A stretch of DNA of 23,003 bases from an uncultured Clostridia bacterium (lineage in GTDB: Bacteria > Bacillota > Clostridia > Christensenellales > Aristaeellaceae). The notes under the pieces were generated by a model, which worked only from the letters and a program-made list of their open reading frames with translations, searched no databases and had not been told where the DNA came from. The stretch spans positions 1 through 23,003 of the forward strand of contig CAKTXR010000048.1 of NCBI GenBank assembly GCA_934631025.1, written 5' to 3'. The position numbers and the translations under genes were made by a program. How positions within the stretch are numbered: the stretch's first letter is position 1; every line of letters starts with the position of its first letter. Below are positions 1 to 6,337 of the stretch, piece by piece.

Positions 1-574
1 CGTCCACGACGTTCGTGCCGCCCTCGTAATCGAAATTCCAGACGTGATTTTCGATCTTTTCGCGGGAGAGCACGATGCCTTTGTTGTGCATGAGGTATTC
101 CAGCAGCGCGTATTCGCGGGCTGAGAGCGCAATTTCAACGCCCCCGCGCGTCACGCGCCGCGTGCCGGTATCCAGCGTCAGATCGTCCACGGTCAGGCTG
201 CTGCCATTCGAGCCGAACTGGGAACGCGTCAGCACGCGCAGCCTTGCGCTCAGCTCCTCCAGCGCGAAGGGTTTTACCAGATAGTCGTTCGCGCCGCTGT
301 CCAGTCCGGCCACGCGGTCGGCGATGGCGTCACGCGCGGTGAGCAGCAGCACGGGCGTGTTTTTTCCGGCGGCACGCAGCTTTTTGAGCACGCTCAGCCC
401 GTCCATGCGGGGCATCATAACGTCCAGGATCGCCGCGTCGTAATCGGCAGCCTGAAGATAATCCCAGGCCTGCTGGCCGTCCAGGCAGCTGTCCACGCCG
501 TAGCCCTCCGCGGTGAGACGGCGCGTCACGAGGTCGTTTAAGTCCCGTTCGTCCTCGGCATAAAGTATTCGCAT
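1..574 (-). CDS. OmpR/PhoB-family response regulator (5' part, runs off the left edge)
   Basis: Two-component response regulator, a DNA-binding transcription factor activated by phosphorylation. About 191 residues are visible, starting MRILYAEDER and ending NVVD at the window edge. The receiver domain is intact: acidic pocket E7/D8, phospho-acceptor D51 in AILDVMMPRMDG, switch threonine T79 in LLLTARD, and K101 in YLVKPF. From about residue 118 comes a winged-helix trans_reg_C domain (LTVDDLTLDTGTRRV, LSAREYALLEYLMHNKG, then NFDYEGGTNVVD, just before the usual HIRRLR recognition segment). The start is fixed by an AGAGGAG ribosome binding site about 7 bases upstream. A histidine kinase would normally follow, beyond position 1, but cannot be seen. 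The phosphotransferase gene lies upstream on the same strand. The family call is firm; the target genes are unknown. Confidence 0.93.
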   Translation of the reverse strand, partial: MRILYAEDERDLNDLVTRRLTAEGYGVDSCLDGQQAWDYLQAADYDAAILDVMMPRMDGLSVLKKLRAAGKNTPVLLLTARDAIADRVAGLDSGANDYLVKPFALEELSARLRVLTRSQFGSNGSSLTVDDLTLDTGTRRVTRGGVEIALSAREYALLEYLMHNKGIVLSREKIENHVWNFDYEGGTNVVD

Positions 575-609
575 CGATGATTCTCCTCTGGCCTGTGTGA
601 TGTTCCGCC

Positions 610-615
610 ATTATA
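610..615 (-). promoter_or_regulatory. Candidate -10 box for the OmpR-type regulator gene
   Basis: Read on the minus strand, a perfect TATAAT lies about 35 bases before the ATG at 574, in the 75-base gap after the phosphotransferase stop. No convincing -35 is seen 16-18 bases further upstream (sequences such as ATCTTC or TCTTCC). It may be a weak or activator-dependent promoter. Transcription from the upstream phosphotransferase gene could also read into the regulator, as I see no terminator between them. Confidence 0.4.
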
Positions 616-649
616 TCGCGCGCGGATGAGAGGAAGATTAGAGCGCGTC

Positions 650-1615
650 CTAAAACTCTTTATTAACATAGCGATCCATGTTCTCCAGGAGCTTTGTGGC
701 AAACTGCGCCTGCTTGAGAAAAATCTCCCGATTGGCTGCGTCGGAGGCGTAATACTGTCCGTAGTAATTGCAGACGGTGATCTGGTAGAGATACAGCCTG
801 TACAGATTCTCCCGATCATAATCGTTCAGCGTGCCATAGCGGCAGTAGGCGGCGATGTAGCGCTCCAGAAGCTGAGAATCGATCTCGCCGTGCGCGCAGC
901 AGGGCGCGCCGTAGATGAAGGAGCGCATAATCTCCCATATGACCGGATGGGTGCAGGCTGTCGTCCAGTCGATGATCGAAGAAAGATGCCCATCCTCGCA
1001 GAGAAACTGGCTGATAAAATAGTCTCCGTGGGTGTTGCGCACGGTCAGAGCGGATAAATCGAACGACCATGACGGAAAGCGCTTCATGAGCGCGATGCGC
1101 CATTCCAGCTCCTCTGCAATCTGTTTGTCCCCGAGACGCACGGCGGTCGCATGAGAGCACTCATAGGATTCCAATGCGCGTTGGGGCGTCATATAGGCGA
1201 AAAAGCCCGCGCCAATCCCTTCCGGCAGAGCGGGGTAGTCCCGCAGCACGCAATGGATTTTCCCCAGCAGCTCTGCGGATTCCAGCAGAATCGCTTCCGA
1301 AGCCGTGTTCCATTCCAGCGTTTTGCCGGGCAAATGCCGCTGGAGGGTCAGCACGCCCCCGTCGTTATCCGTTGAAATATAGCGCCCCTCCCTGTTTTTT
1401 ATAAAGTCGCAGGCGGGCACGCCGTTTCTGCGCAAAAACGCGCACAACTCCGGCTCGGCCTCCGGATGATTGATGGCGCTGGCCGTCGGGAATTTCAGCA
1501 CGAATTTTCCCTCCGCGCAATCCAGAAACCATGTGTCGGAAGCAGCGCCCACCGCAGACTTTTTCACGTGATTCAGGTGTAAACCGTATTGGTTCAAAAG
1601 CAGCGTTTCAAACAT
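650..1615 (-). CDS. Aminoglycoside/choline-kinase-fold phosphotransferase family protein
   Basis: A 321-residue protein with the layout of the APH/choline kinase-like phosphotransferases, which move phosphate from ATP to a small molecule. Visible signatures are an N-lobe lysine in KFVLKFP (about residue 40), the Brenner-type catalytic loop NTHGDYFISQFL (about 214-225) and the metal-binding aspartate in SIIDWTTA (about 235-242). The usual asparagine at HGD-x4-N is glutamine here. A Gln at this position also occurs in maltokinase-type members, so it need not mean loss of activity. No signal peptide or membrane segment is seen. The start follows a GAGGAGG ribosome binding site. The substrate cannot be told: antibiotic, choline, homoserine, sugar or spore-coat-related CotS-like functions are all possible. 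It is flanked by a UvrA-like gene and a response regulator on the same strand. Confidence 0.8.
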   Translation of the reverse strand: MFETLLLNQYGLHLNHVKKSAVGAASDTWFLDCAEGKFVLKFPTASAINHPEAEPELCAFLRRNGVPACDFIKNREGRYISTDNDGGVLTLQRHLPGKTLEWNTASEAILLESAELLGKIHCVLRDYPALPEGIGAGFFAYMTPQRALESYECSHATAVRLGDKQIAEELEWRIALMKRFPSWSFDLSALTVRNTHGDYFISQFLCEDGHLSSIIDWTTACTHPVIWEIMRSFIYGAPCCAHGEIDSQLLERYIAAYCRYGTLNDYDRENLYRLYLYQITVCNYYGQYYASDAANREIFLKQAQFATKLLENMDRYVNKEF

Positions 1616-1688
1616 GGCTCTCTATCCTCCTCAAAAATGTCTGGATTTTGTCGTCCGAATCCCTTCGCCCCTTTTTGAAACCGGTGAT

Positions 1689-1704
1689 GAAACTGCCCAG
1701 TTTC
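1689..1704. repeat. Perfect 16-bp inverted repeat downstream of the phosphotransferase promoter
   Basis: GAAACTG-CC-CAGTTTC, two perfect 7-base arms around a 2-base centre. It starts about 8 bases after the minus-strand TATAAT at 1712-1717, so it would cover the first transcribed bases of the phosphotransferase mRNA. The 2-base centre and lack of a T-run argue against a terminator. An operator for a dimeric regulator is the simplest reading; which regulator is unknown. Confidence 0.5.
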
Positions 1705-1711
1705 TTTCTAT

Positions 1712-1717
1712 ATTATA
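1712..1717 (-). promoter_or_regulatory. Candidate -10 box for the phosphotransferase gene
   Basis: TATAAT on the minus strand inside an AT-rich run (GATATATAATATAG), about 97 bases before the ATG at 1615. No good -35 is visible: the matching position falls in the last codons of the uvrA-like gene. The 119-base spacer 1616-1734 has no terminator for the uvrA-like gene, so read-through is also possible. Confidence 0.4.
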
Positions 1718-1734
1718 TATCGCATGACGGACAA

Positions 1735-4239
1735 TCAGCCTATCAGATAGCGCCCCGTGACGCTCTCAGGGTTGGCGGCGATCTCCTCCCGCGTGCCGCA
1801 GGCGACGATCAGGCCGCCGTCCTCGCCGCCGCCCGGCCCCATGTCGACGATGTAATCGGCGTTTTTGATCACGTCTAGGTCGTGCTCGATGACGATCACC
1901 GTCGCGCCCTGCTCGATCAGCCGCTGGAAAACGCCCAGCAGCGTCGTCACGTCCAGCGGATGCAGGCCGATGGTCGGCTCGTCGAACACGAATATCGCGT
2001 CGCTCTGGCCGCGACCCATCTCGCTGGCCAGCTTCAGGCGCTGCGCCTCGCCGCCGGACAGATTGGGCGTGGCCTCGCCCAGCGTGAGATAGCCCAGCCC
2101 AAGCGAGGAGAGCGTTTTCAGGCGGCCCGACACCGTGGGCAGATCGGCGCAGGCGTTAAGCGCTTCGTCGACGCTCATGGCCATCAGTTCGGGCAGCGTG
2201 TGCGAAGCGCCGCTTTTTGCAATGCGCCGGATGAGCGACGCGTCCCTGCAATAGCGCGTGCCGCCGCAGTCGGGGCAGGGGATGTCCACGTCGGGCAGGA
2301 ACTGTATGTCCAGACTGATCACGCCCGTGCCGTCGCAGGTGGGACAGCGCAGCGCGCCGGTGTTGTAAGAAAAGTCGCCCGCCTTGCGGTTCAGGCGCTT
2401 TGCGTCGGGCGTTTTTGCGTAGAGCTTGCGCAGCTCGTCGTGGACGTTTGCGTAGGTCGCCACGGTGGAGCGTACGTTGATGCCGATGGGGGTTGCGTCG
2501 ATCAGCTTGACCGCCGCAATGCCGGGCGCGTCGATCGACTGGATGTGCGCGGGCAGCCTTTCGCCGCGCAGACTGGCTTCCAGCGCGGGGATCAGGCTCT
2601 CGAGGATGAGCGTGGTCTTGCCCGAGCCGGACACGCCGGTCACCGCGATCAAACGTCCCTTCGGCAGGCGTACGTCGAGCGGATGGACGGTATGGATGGC
2701 GTTTGTTTTCAGCATGATGGTTCCGAGATCAAACATATGCGTCCTTTCCGCACGGCTGCGGACGGCCAGATTGTGCGTGTCGGAAAGGAACGGCGCGATG
2801 CGCGAGGCGGGGTTCTTCGCCACGTCGGCGATCGTGCCCTGTGCGATGACGCGGCCGCCGTGCTCGCCTGCGCCCGGCCCCATCTCGATGAGCCAGTCGG
2901 CCTCCTTCAGGATCTGCGTGTCATGATCGACCAGTACGATGGAGTTTCCGTCGTGCGTCAGGTCGTGCATCACGCCGCGCAGCCCCTCGATGTTGGCCGG
3001 ATGCAGCCCGATGGACGGCTCGTCCAGCACATACATCACGCCGGTCGTGCGGTTGCGCACGGAGCGCGCCAGCTGAACGCGCTGCCTTTCGCCGGTGGAG
3101 AGCGTCGCGCTCTCGCGGTCGAGCGTGAGATAGCCCAGCCCGAGGTCGATCAGCCGCGCGGCCGTGCTCAGGAAGGACTCGCAGATGCTTTCGGCCATGG
3201 CGCGCATTTCCTCCGGCAGCGTCTCCGGAACGCCCTTCACCCAGCCGATCAGCTGGTGCAGCGTCATGCGGCAGGCCTCGTCCAGAGAGATGCCGCGGAT
3301 TTTCGGCGCGCGCACGCTCTCCTTCAGGCGCGATCCGCCGCATTCCGGGCACGGCCCCTGATGCAGGAACCGCTCGACGCGCTTCATGCCCTTCTCGTCG
3401 GTGACCTTGGCCAGCGCGTTTTCGACGGTATAGACGGCGTTAAAGTAGGTAAAGTCCATCTCGCCCGCCGCGCCGGTCTTGCTGTTCTGATAGATCATGT
3501 GGATTTTCTTCGCCGGCCCGTGGAATACGATGTCCTTCTCACGCTCGGTCAGCTCGCGGAAGGGCACGTCGGTGCGCACGCCCATTTTGCCCGCGATGTC
3601 CTTCATCAGCGACCACATGAGCGTCTGCCAGGGCAGCACGGCTCCCTCGTCGATGGAGAGCGAGTCGTCGCCGATCAGCGTGGATTCGTCCACAGTGCGC
3701 ACAATGCCTGTGCCCTCGCAGCGGGGGCAGGCGCCGGTGCTGTTGAATGACATCTCCTCGGCGGAGGGGGCGAAGAACGTCTCGCCGCACACGGGGCAGA
3801 TGAGCGGCAGTCCGGCCGCCACATTCATCGAGGGCGGCGCATAGTGACCGTTCGGGCAGCGGTGGCTGGCCAGGCGGGAATACATGAGCCGCAGCGCGTT
3901 GAGCAGCTCGGTCGACGTGCCGAAGGTCGATCTCATGCCGGGCACGGCGGGGCGCTGGTGCAGCGCGAGCGCGGCGGGGACATAGCGCACGTCGTCCACC
4001 TGTGCCTTCTCGGTCTGCGTCATGCGGCGGCGGGTGTAGGTGGAGAGCGCCTCGAGGTAGCGGCGGCTGCCCTCTGAGTACAATACGCCCAGCGCCAGCG
4101 AGGATTTGCCCGAGCCGGATACGCCCGCTATGCCAACGATGCGGTGCAGCGGCACGTCCACGTCGATATTTTTGAGATTATGCACCCGCGCGCCGCGGAT
4201 CTCGATGGCGGCGGGTTCATTTGAAGCGGTGATTGACAT
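1735..4239 (-). CDS. uvrA: UvrA-like ABC excinuclease ATPase lacking the UvrB-binding domain (UvrA2-type)
   Basis: An 834-residue tandem ABC ATPase of the UvrA family. UvrA dimers bind damaged DNA and load UvrB; shortened paralogues (UvrA2/DrrC-like) are linked to tolerance of DNA-binding drugs. Half 1 has Walker A GVSGSGKSS (K45), a signature STGERQ (381-386) and LDEPSIGLH (405-413). Half 2 has GVSGSGKTT (K541), LSGGEAQR (about 727-734) and FDEPTIGLH (752-760). Zinc-type Cys pairs occur at 148/151 and 171/174, 297/300, and 632/635 with 655/658. Only about 20 residues separate HRCPNGHY (126-133) from CPVC (148), where canonical UvrA of about 940 residues carries a UvrB-binding insertion of about 100 residues. 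The ATG at 4239 is chosen because AAAGGAG lies 9 bases upstream; the frame is open 44 codons further but has no such site there. A housekeeping uvrA is expected elsewhere. Confidence 0.93.
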   Translation of the reverse strand: MSITASNEPAAIEIRGARVHNLKNIDVDVPLHRIVGIAGVSGSGKSSLALGVLYSEGSRRYLEALSTYTRRRMTQTEKAQVDDVRYVPAALALHQRPAVPGMRSTFGTSTELLNALRLMYSRLASHRCPNGHYAPPSMNVAAGLPLICPVCGETFFAPSAEEMSFNSTGACPRCEGTGIVRTVDESTLIGDDSLSIDEGAVLPWQTLMWSLMKDIAGKMGVRTDVPFRELTEREKDIVFHGPAKKIHMIYQNSKTGAAGEMDFTYFNAVYTVENALAKVTDEKGMKRVERFLHQGPCPECGGSRLKESVRAPKIRGISLDEACRMTLHQLIGWVKGVPETLPEEMRAMAESICESFLSTAARLIDLGLGYLTLDRESATLSTGERQRVQLARSVRNRTTGVMYVLDEPSIGLHPANIEGLRGVMHDLTHDGNSIVLVDHDTQILKEADWLIEMGPGAGEHGGRVIAQGTIADVAKNPASRIAPFLSDTHNLAVRSRAERTHMFDLGTIMLKTNAIHTVHPLDVRLPKGRLIAVTGVSGSGKTTLILESLIPALEASLRGERLPAHIQSIDAPGIAAVKLIDATPIGINVRSTVATYANVHDELRKLYAKTPDAKRLNRKAGDFSYNTGALRCPTCDGTGVISLDIQFLPDVDIPCPDCGGTRYCRDASLIRRIAKSGASHTLPELMAMSVDEALNACADLPTVSGRLKTLSSLGLGYLTLGEATPNLSGGEAQRLKLASEMGRGQSDAIFVFDEPTIGLHPLDVTTLLGVFQRLIEQGATVIVIEHDLDVIKNADYIVDMGPGGGEDGGLIVACGTREEIAANPESVTGRYLIG

Positions 4240-4290
4240 AACAGGAAGCTCCTTTGACGGCTGTTCATGACACAGTCTTTCGATGAGAAA

Positions 4291-4319
4291 ATTGTAGCAT
4301 TGCGCTGTTAAAATGTCAA
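4291..4319 (-). promoter_or_regulatory. Strong sigma-A promoter of the uvrA-like gene
   Basis: On the minus strand: TTGACA (4314-4319), a 17-base spacer, then TACAAT (4291-4296) preceded by TGC, an extended -10. It sits about 50 bases upstream of the start at 4239. It is the best promoter match in the window and suggests solid basal expression. It lies well upstream of the first in-frame codon choice, so it does not by itself decide the start. Confidence 0.8.
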
Positions 4320-4378
4320 TCGAATGGCGATGTGGCCGGTTTTTTTGCGAGTATGGCCGTATTTGAGTCAAAAGTGTG

Positions 4379-4407
4379 TGGAATTTGAAAAGGGAAGTCC
4401 CTATAAT
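4379..4407 (+). promoter_or_regulatory. Candidate promoter of the sugar-transporter operon with an embedded palindrome
   Basis: A perfect TATAAT (4402-4407) is placed so that transcription would begin near 4414, about 26 bases before the chosen ATG at 4440. The -35 position (4379-4384, TGGAAT) is far from consensus. A palindrome AGGGA-AG-TCCCT (4391-4402) fills the spacer next to the -10. Two similar segments, TCAAAAGTG (from 4368) and TGAAAAGGG (from 4386), lie 18 bases apart in direct orientation. A good -10 without a -35 fits an activator-dependent promoter. The AraC-type regulator encoded at 8009-8758 is the obvious candidate, but this is inference. Confidence 0.55.
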
Positions 4408-4439
4408 AGACGTATCAAATGAAGCGGAGTGGATCTTTC

Positions 4440-5372
4440 ATGAGCAGATCGGTCAGATTGAAGAAAAAGAGCATATGGAAGGACAGAGCCAGCTGGGAAC
4501 TGCTACTGCTGTGCATTCCGACACTGATCGCGTTTACGCTCTTTCACTATGTGCCCATGGTTGGATTGGTGCTGCCCTTCAAGCGCTATATGTATGCGCG
4601 CGGCATATTTGGAAGCCCGTGGGTCGGCCTGCAGAACTTCGAGTTCCTGTTCAAGGCGATCGACCTGAAGCGCACGCTGCGCAACACCATGCTCTACAGC
4701 CTGTGGTTCTCGTTCATAACGCCGCTGGTCAACGTGAGCATCGCGCTGATGCTGTTTGAGATCAACAGCCGCCGCGCGCTCAAGTACTATCAGACGGTGA
4801 TAACCTTCCCGAATTTCATGTCGATCGTTATCATAGGCTATATTACCTATGCGATTCTCTCCCCGACGATGGGCGTGATGAATCAGGTGCGCGCCTTCTT
4901 TGGGCTGGGAGCGATCGACGTGTACGTCACACCGGGCTGCTGGCCGCTGATACTGACCATCGTCACCTGCTGGCAGGGGCTGGGTATGGGCAGCATGCTG
5001 TATCTGAGCGCGCTCTTGGGCGCGGATCCCGCGCTCTACGAGGCGGCCACGCTGGACGGCGCGAACCGCTGGCAGCAGACGCTTCACATCTCGCTGCCAA
5101 CGCTTCTGCCGATCCTCTGCCTTTCGCTCATACTGAGCATGGGCGGCCTGTTCGGCGGCGATTTCGGCCTGTTCTACACCATCCCGCGCAATGTTTCGGC
5201 GCTGTATGAGACGACCGACATACTGACCACCTATGTCATGCGCGGGCTGCAATCGGGCGATTACAGCCGATCCTCGGCGGTGGGTCTGTTCCAGTCGGTG
5301 ATGGGGCTGATCCTGATTACGGCGACCAATCTGATCGTGCGCAGGATCTCGCCGGAAAACTCGATATTCTGA
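4440..5372 (+). CDS. lplB: LplB-type carbohydrate ABC transporter permease
   Basis: A 310-residue inner-membrane permease of the binding-protein-dependent (MalF-like) class, LplB branch. It forms the translocation channel with the next gene's product. Several hydrophobic segments are seen, the first at LLLLCIPTLIAFTLFHYVP soon after a basic N-terminus (SRSVRLKKK). The EAA loop that docks the ATPase is EAATLDGANRWQQTLHISLP at about residues 200-219. The ATG at 4440 is preferred to the one at 4419. GGAG lies 10 bases before 4440, whereas 4419 has no ribosome binding site and would leave a leader of only about 5 bases. It is the first gene of a three-gene transporter operon; no ATPase gene is present. 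The gene symbol is by family likeness; the substrate is unknown. Confidence 0.92.
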   Translation: MSRSVRLKKKSIWKDRASWELLLLCIPTLIAFTLFHYVPMVGLVLPFKRYMYARGIFGSPWVGLQNFEFLFKAIDLKRTLRNTMLYSLWFSFITPLVNVSIALMLFEINSRRALKYYQTVITFPNFMSIVIIGYITYAILSPTMGVMNQVRAFFGLGAIDVYVTPGCWPLILTIVTCWQGLGMGSMLYLSALLGADPALYEAATLDGANRWQQTLHISLPTLLPILCLSLILSMGGLFGGDFGLFYTIPRNVSALYETTDILTTYVMRGLQSGDYSRSSAVGLFQSVMGLILITATNLIVRRISPENSIF

Positions 5373-5390
5373 CAGGGAGGGAGATACGCG

Positions 5391-6296
5391 ATGACGTCCG
5401 TCAAAAAGAAAAAAACGTCCGCTTATGTGATCGCCATTCATGTGTTCTTCATCCTGTTGAGCCTGTGCTACATCCTGCCGATGATGCTGGTCATATCCGC
5501 ATCGTTTACGGAGGAGCGCGTGCTGGTCAACGGCGGCTACAGCCTGTTTCCGGCCAAGGCGACGCTGGACGCCTACCAGATGGCGTTCCGCAATTCAGGC
5601 TCGATTGTCAAGGCCTATCAGGTGACGATCGCCGAATCCGTTCTGGGGACGATCCTGACCACGTTCATGATGGGACTGGCGGCCTATCCGCTCTCCCGCA
5701 GCAATTTCCGCTTCAAGACGCCGATCACATGGTATATCTTCTTCACCATGCTCTTCGGCGGCGGCGCGATCCCGACCTACATTATCTACACGAAGTATTA
5801 CGGTCTGCTCAACAGCTTCTGGGTGTATATCCTGCCGGGCATTGCGGGCGGCGCATGGGGAATCCTCTGCTTCCGCGCCTTCTTCAAGAGCGTGCCCGAG
5901 TCGCTGTTTGAATCGGCCAAGATCGACGGAGCGAGCGAGCTGCTGTGCTATGTGCGCATCGCCATACCGCTGTCTACGCCCATCGTTGCGACGCAGGCGT
6001 TCATGGGACTGATCGGCCGCTGGAACGACTGGACGACGAGCTACGTCTACATCCGCGATCCCAATCTGTACACGCTGCAATATCTGCTCCAGCGCACGCT
6101 CAATGAAATCGAGTTCATCAAATCCATGACGTCCGGCTCGTCCGGCGTGCAGGTTGACGTGAGCAACATGAAGCTGCCTGCCGAGAGCATGAAGTACGCG
6201 CTGTGCGTCATTGCGGCCGGCCCGATGCTGCTGGTGTTTCCGCTCTTCCAGAAATACTTTGCGCGCGGCCTGGTCATCGGTTCCGTTAAGGGCTGA
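5391..6296 (+). CDS. lplC: LplC/YtcP-type carbohydrate ABC transporter permease
   Basis: A 301-residue permease of the MalG-like class, partner of the upstream LplB-type protein. The N-terminus is short and lysine-rich (TSVKKKKTSAY), followed by a long first membrane segment (VIAIHVFFILLSLCYILP) and then the family-typical periplasmic stretch beginning ASFTEERVLVNGGYSLFP. The EAA loop reads ESAKIDGASELLCYVRIAIP at about residues 173-192. It starts 18 bases after the preceding stop behind a GGGAGG ribosome binding site, so the two permeases are co-transcribed. Length and end (YFARGLVIGSVKG) match the family closely, indicating an intact gene. Confidence 0.93.
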   Translation: MTSVKKKKTSAYVIAIHVFFILLSLCYILPMMLVISASFTEERVLVNGGYSLFPAKATLDAYQMAFRNSGSIVKAYQVTIAESVLGTILTTFMMGLAAYPLSRSNFRFKTPITWYIFFTMLFGGGAIPTYIIYTKYYGLLNSFWVYILPGIAGGAWGILCFRAFFKSVPESLFESAKIDGASELLCYVRIAIPLSTPIVATQAFMGLIGRWNDWTTSYVYIRDPNLYTLQYLLQRTLNEIEFIKSMTSGSSGVQVDVSNMKLPAESMKYALCVIAAGPMLLVFPLFQKYFARGLVIGSVKG

Positions 6297-6311
6297 GGGA
6301 CAATGTTCCCT
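6296..6311. repeat. Inverted repeat between permease and binding-protein genes
   Basis: AGGGA-CAATGT-TCCCT, a 5-bp stem with a 6-base loop, beginning at the last base of the lplC stop codon. No T-run follows, so it is not a terminator. A small hairpin just before the binding-protein gene could block 3' decay and help raise binding-protein output, as in other transporter operons. The arms are the same as in the palindrome at 4391-4402, possibly by chance. Confidence 0.4.
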
Positions 6312-6337
6312 GCCAATATAAATGAGGAGGTCTTTCC

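Noticed and set aside
1689..1704. Terminator for the uvrA-like gene
   Set aside because: The inverted repeat has a 2-base centre and no T-run on either strand, so it fits an operator better.
1882..3750. 622-codon plus-strand frame opposite the uvrA-like gene
   Set aside because: The uvrA-like minus-strand protein has complete tandem ATPase motifs; the plus-strand product shows none.
4419..4439. Alternative ATG at 4419 for the LplB-type permease
   Set aside because: It lies about 12 bases after the -10 box, would leave almost no leader and has no ribosome binding site, whereas 4440 has GGAG 10 bases upstream.
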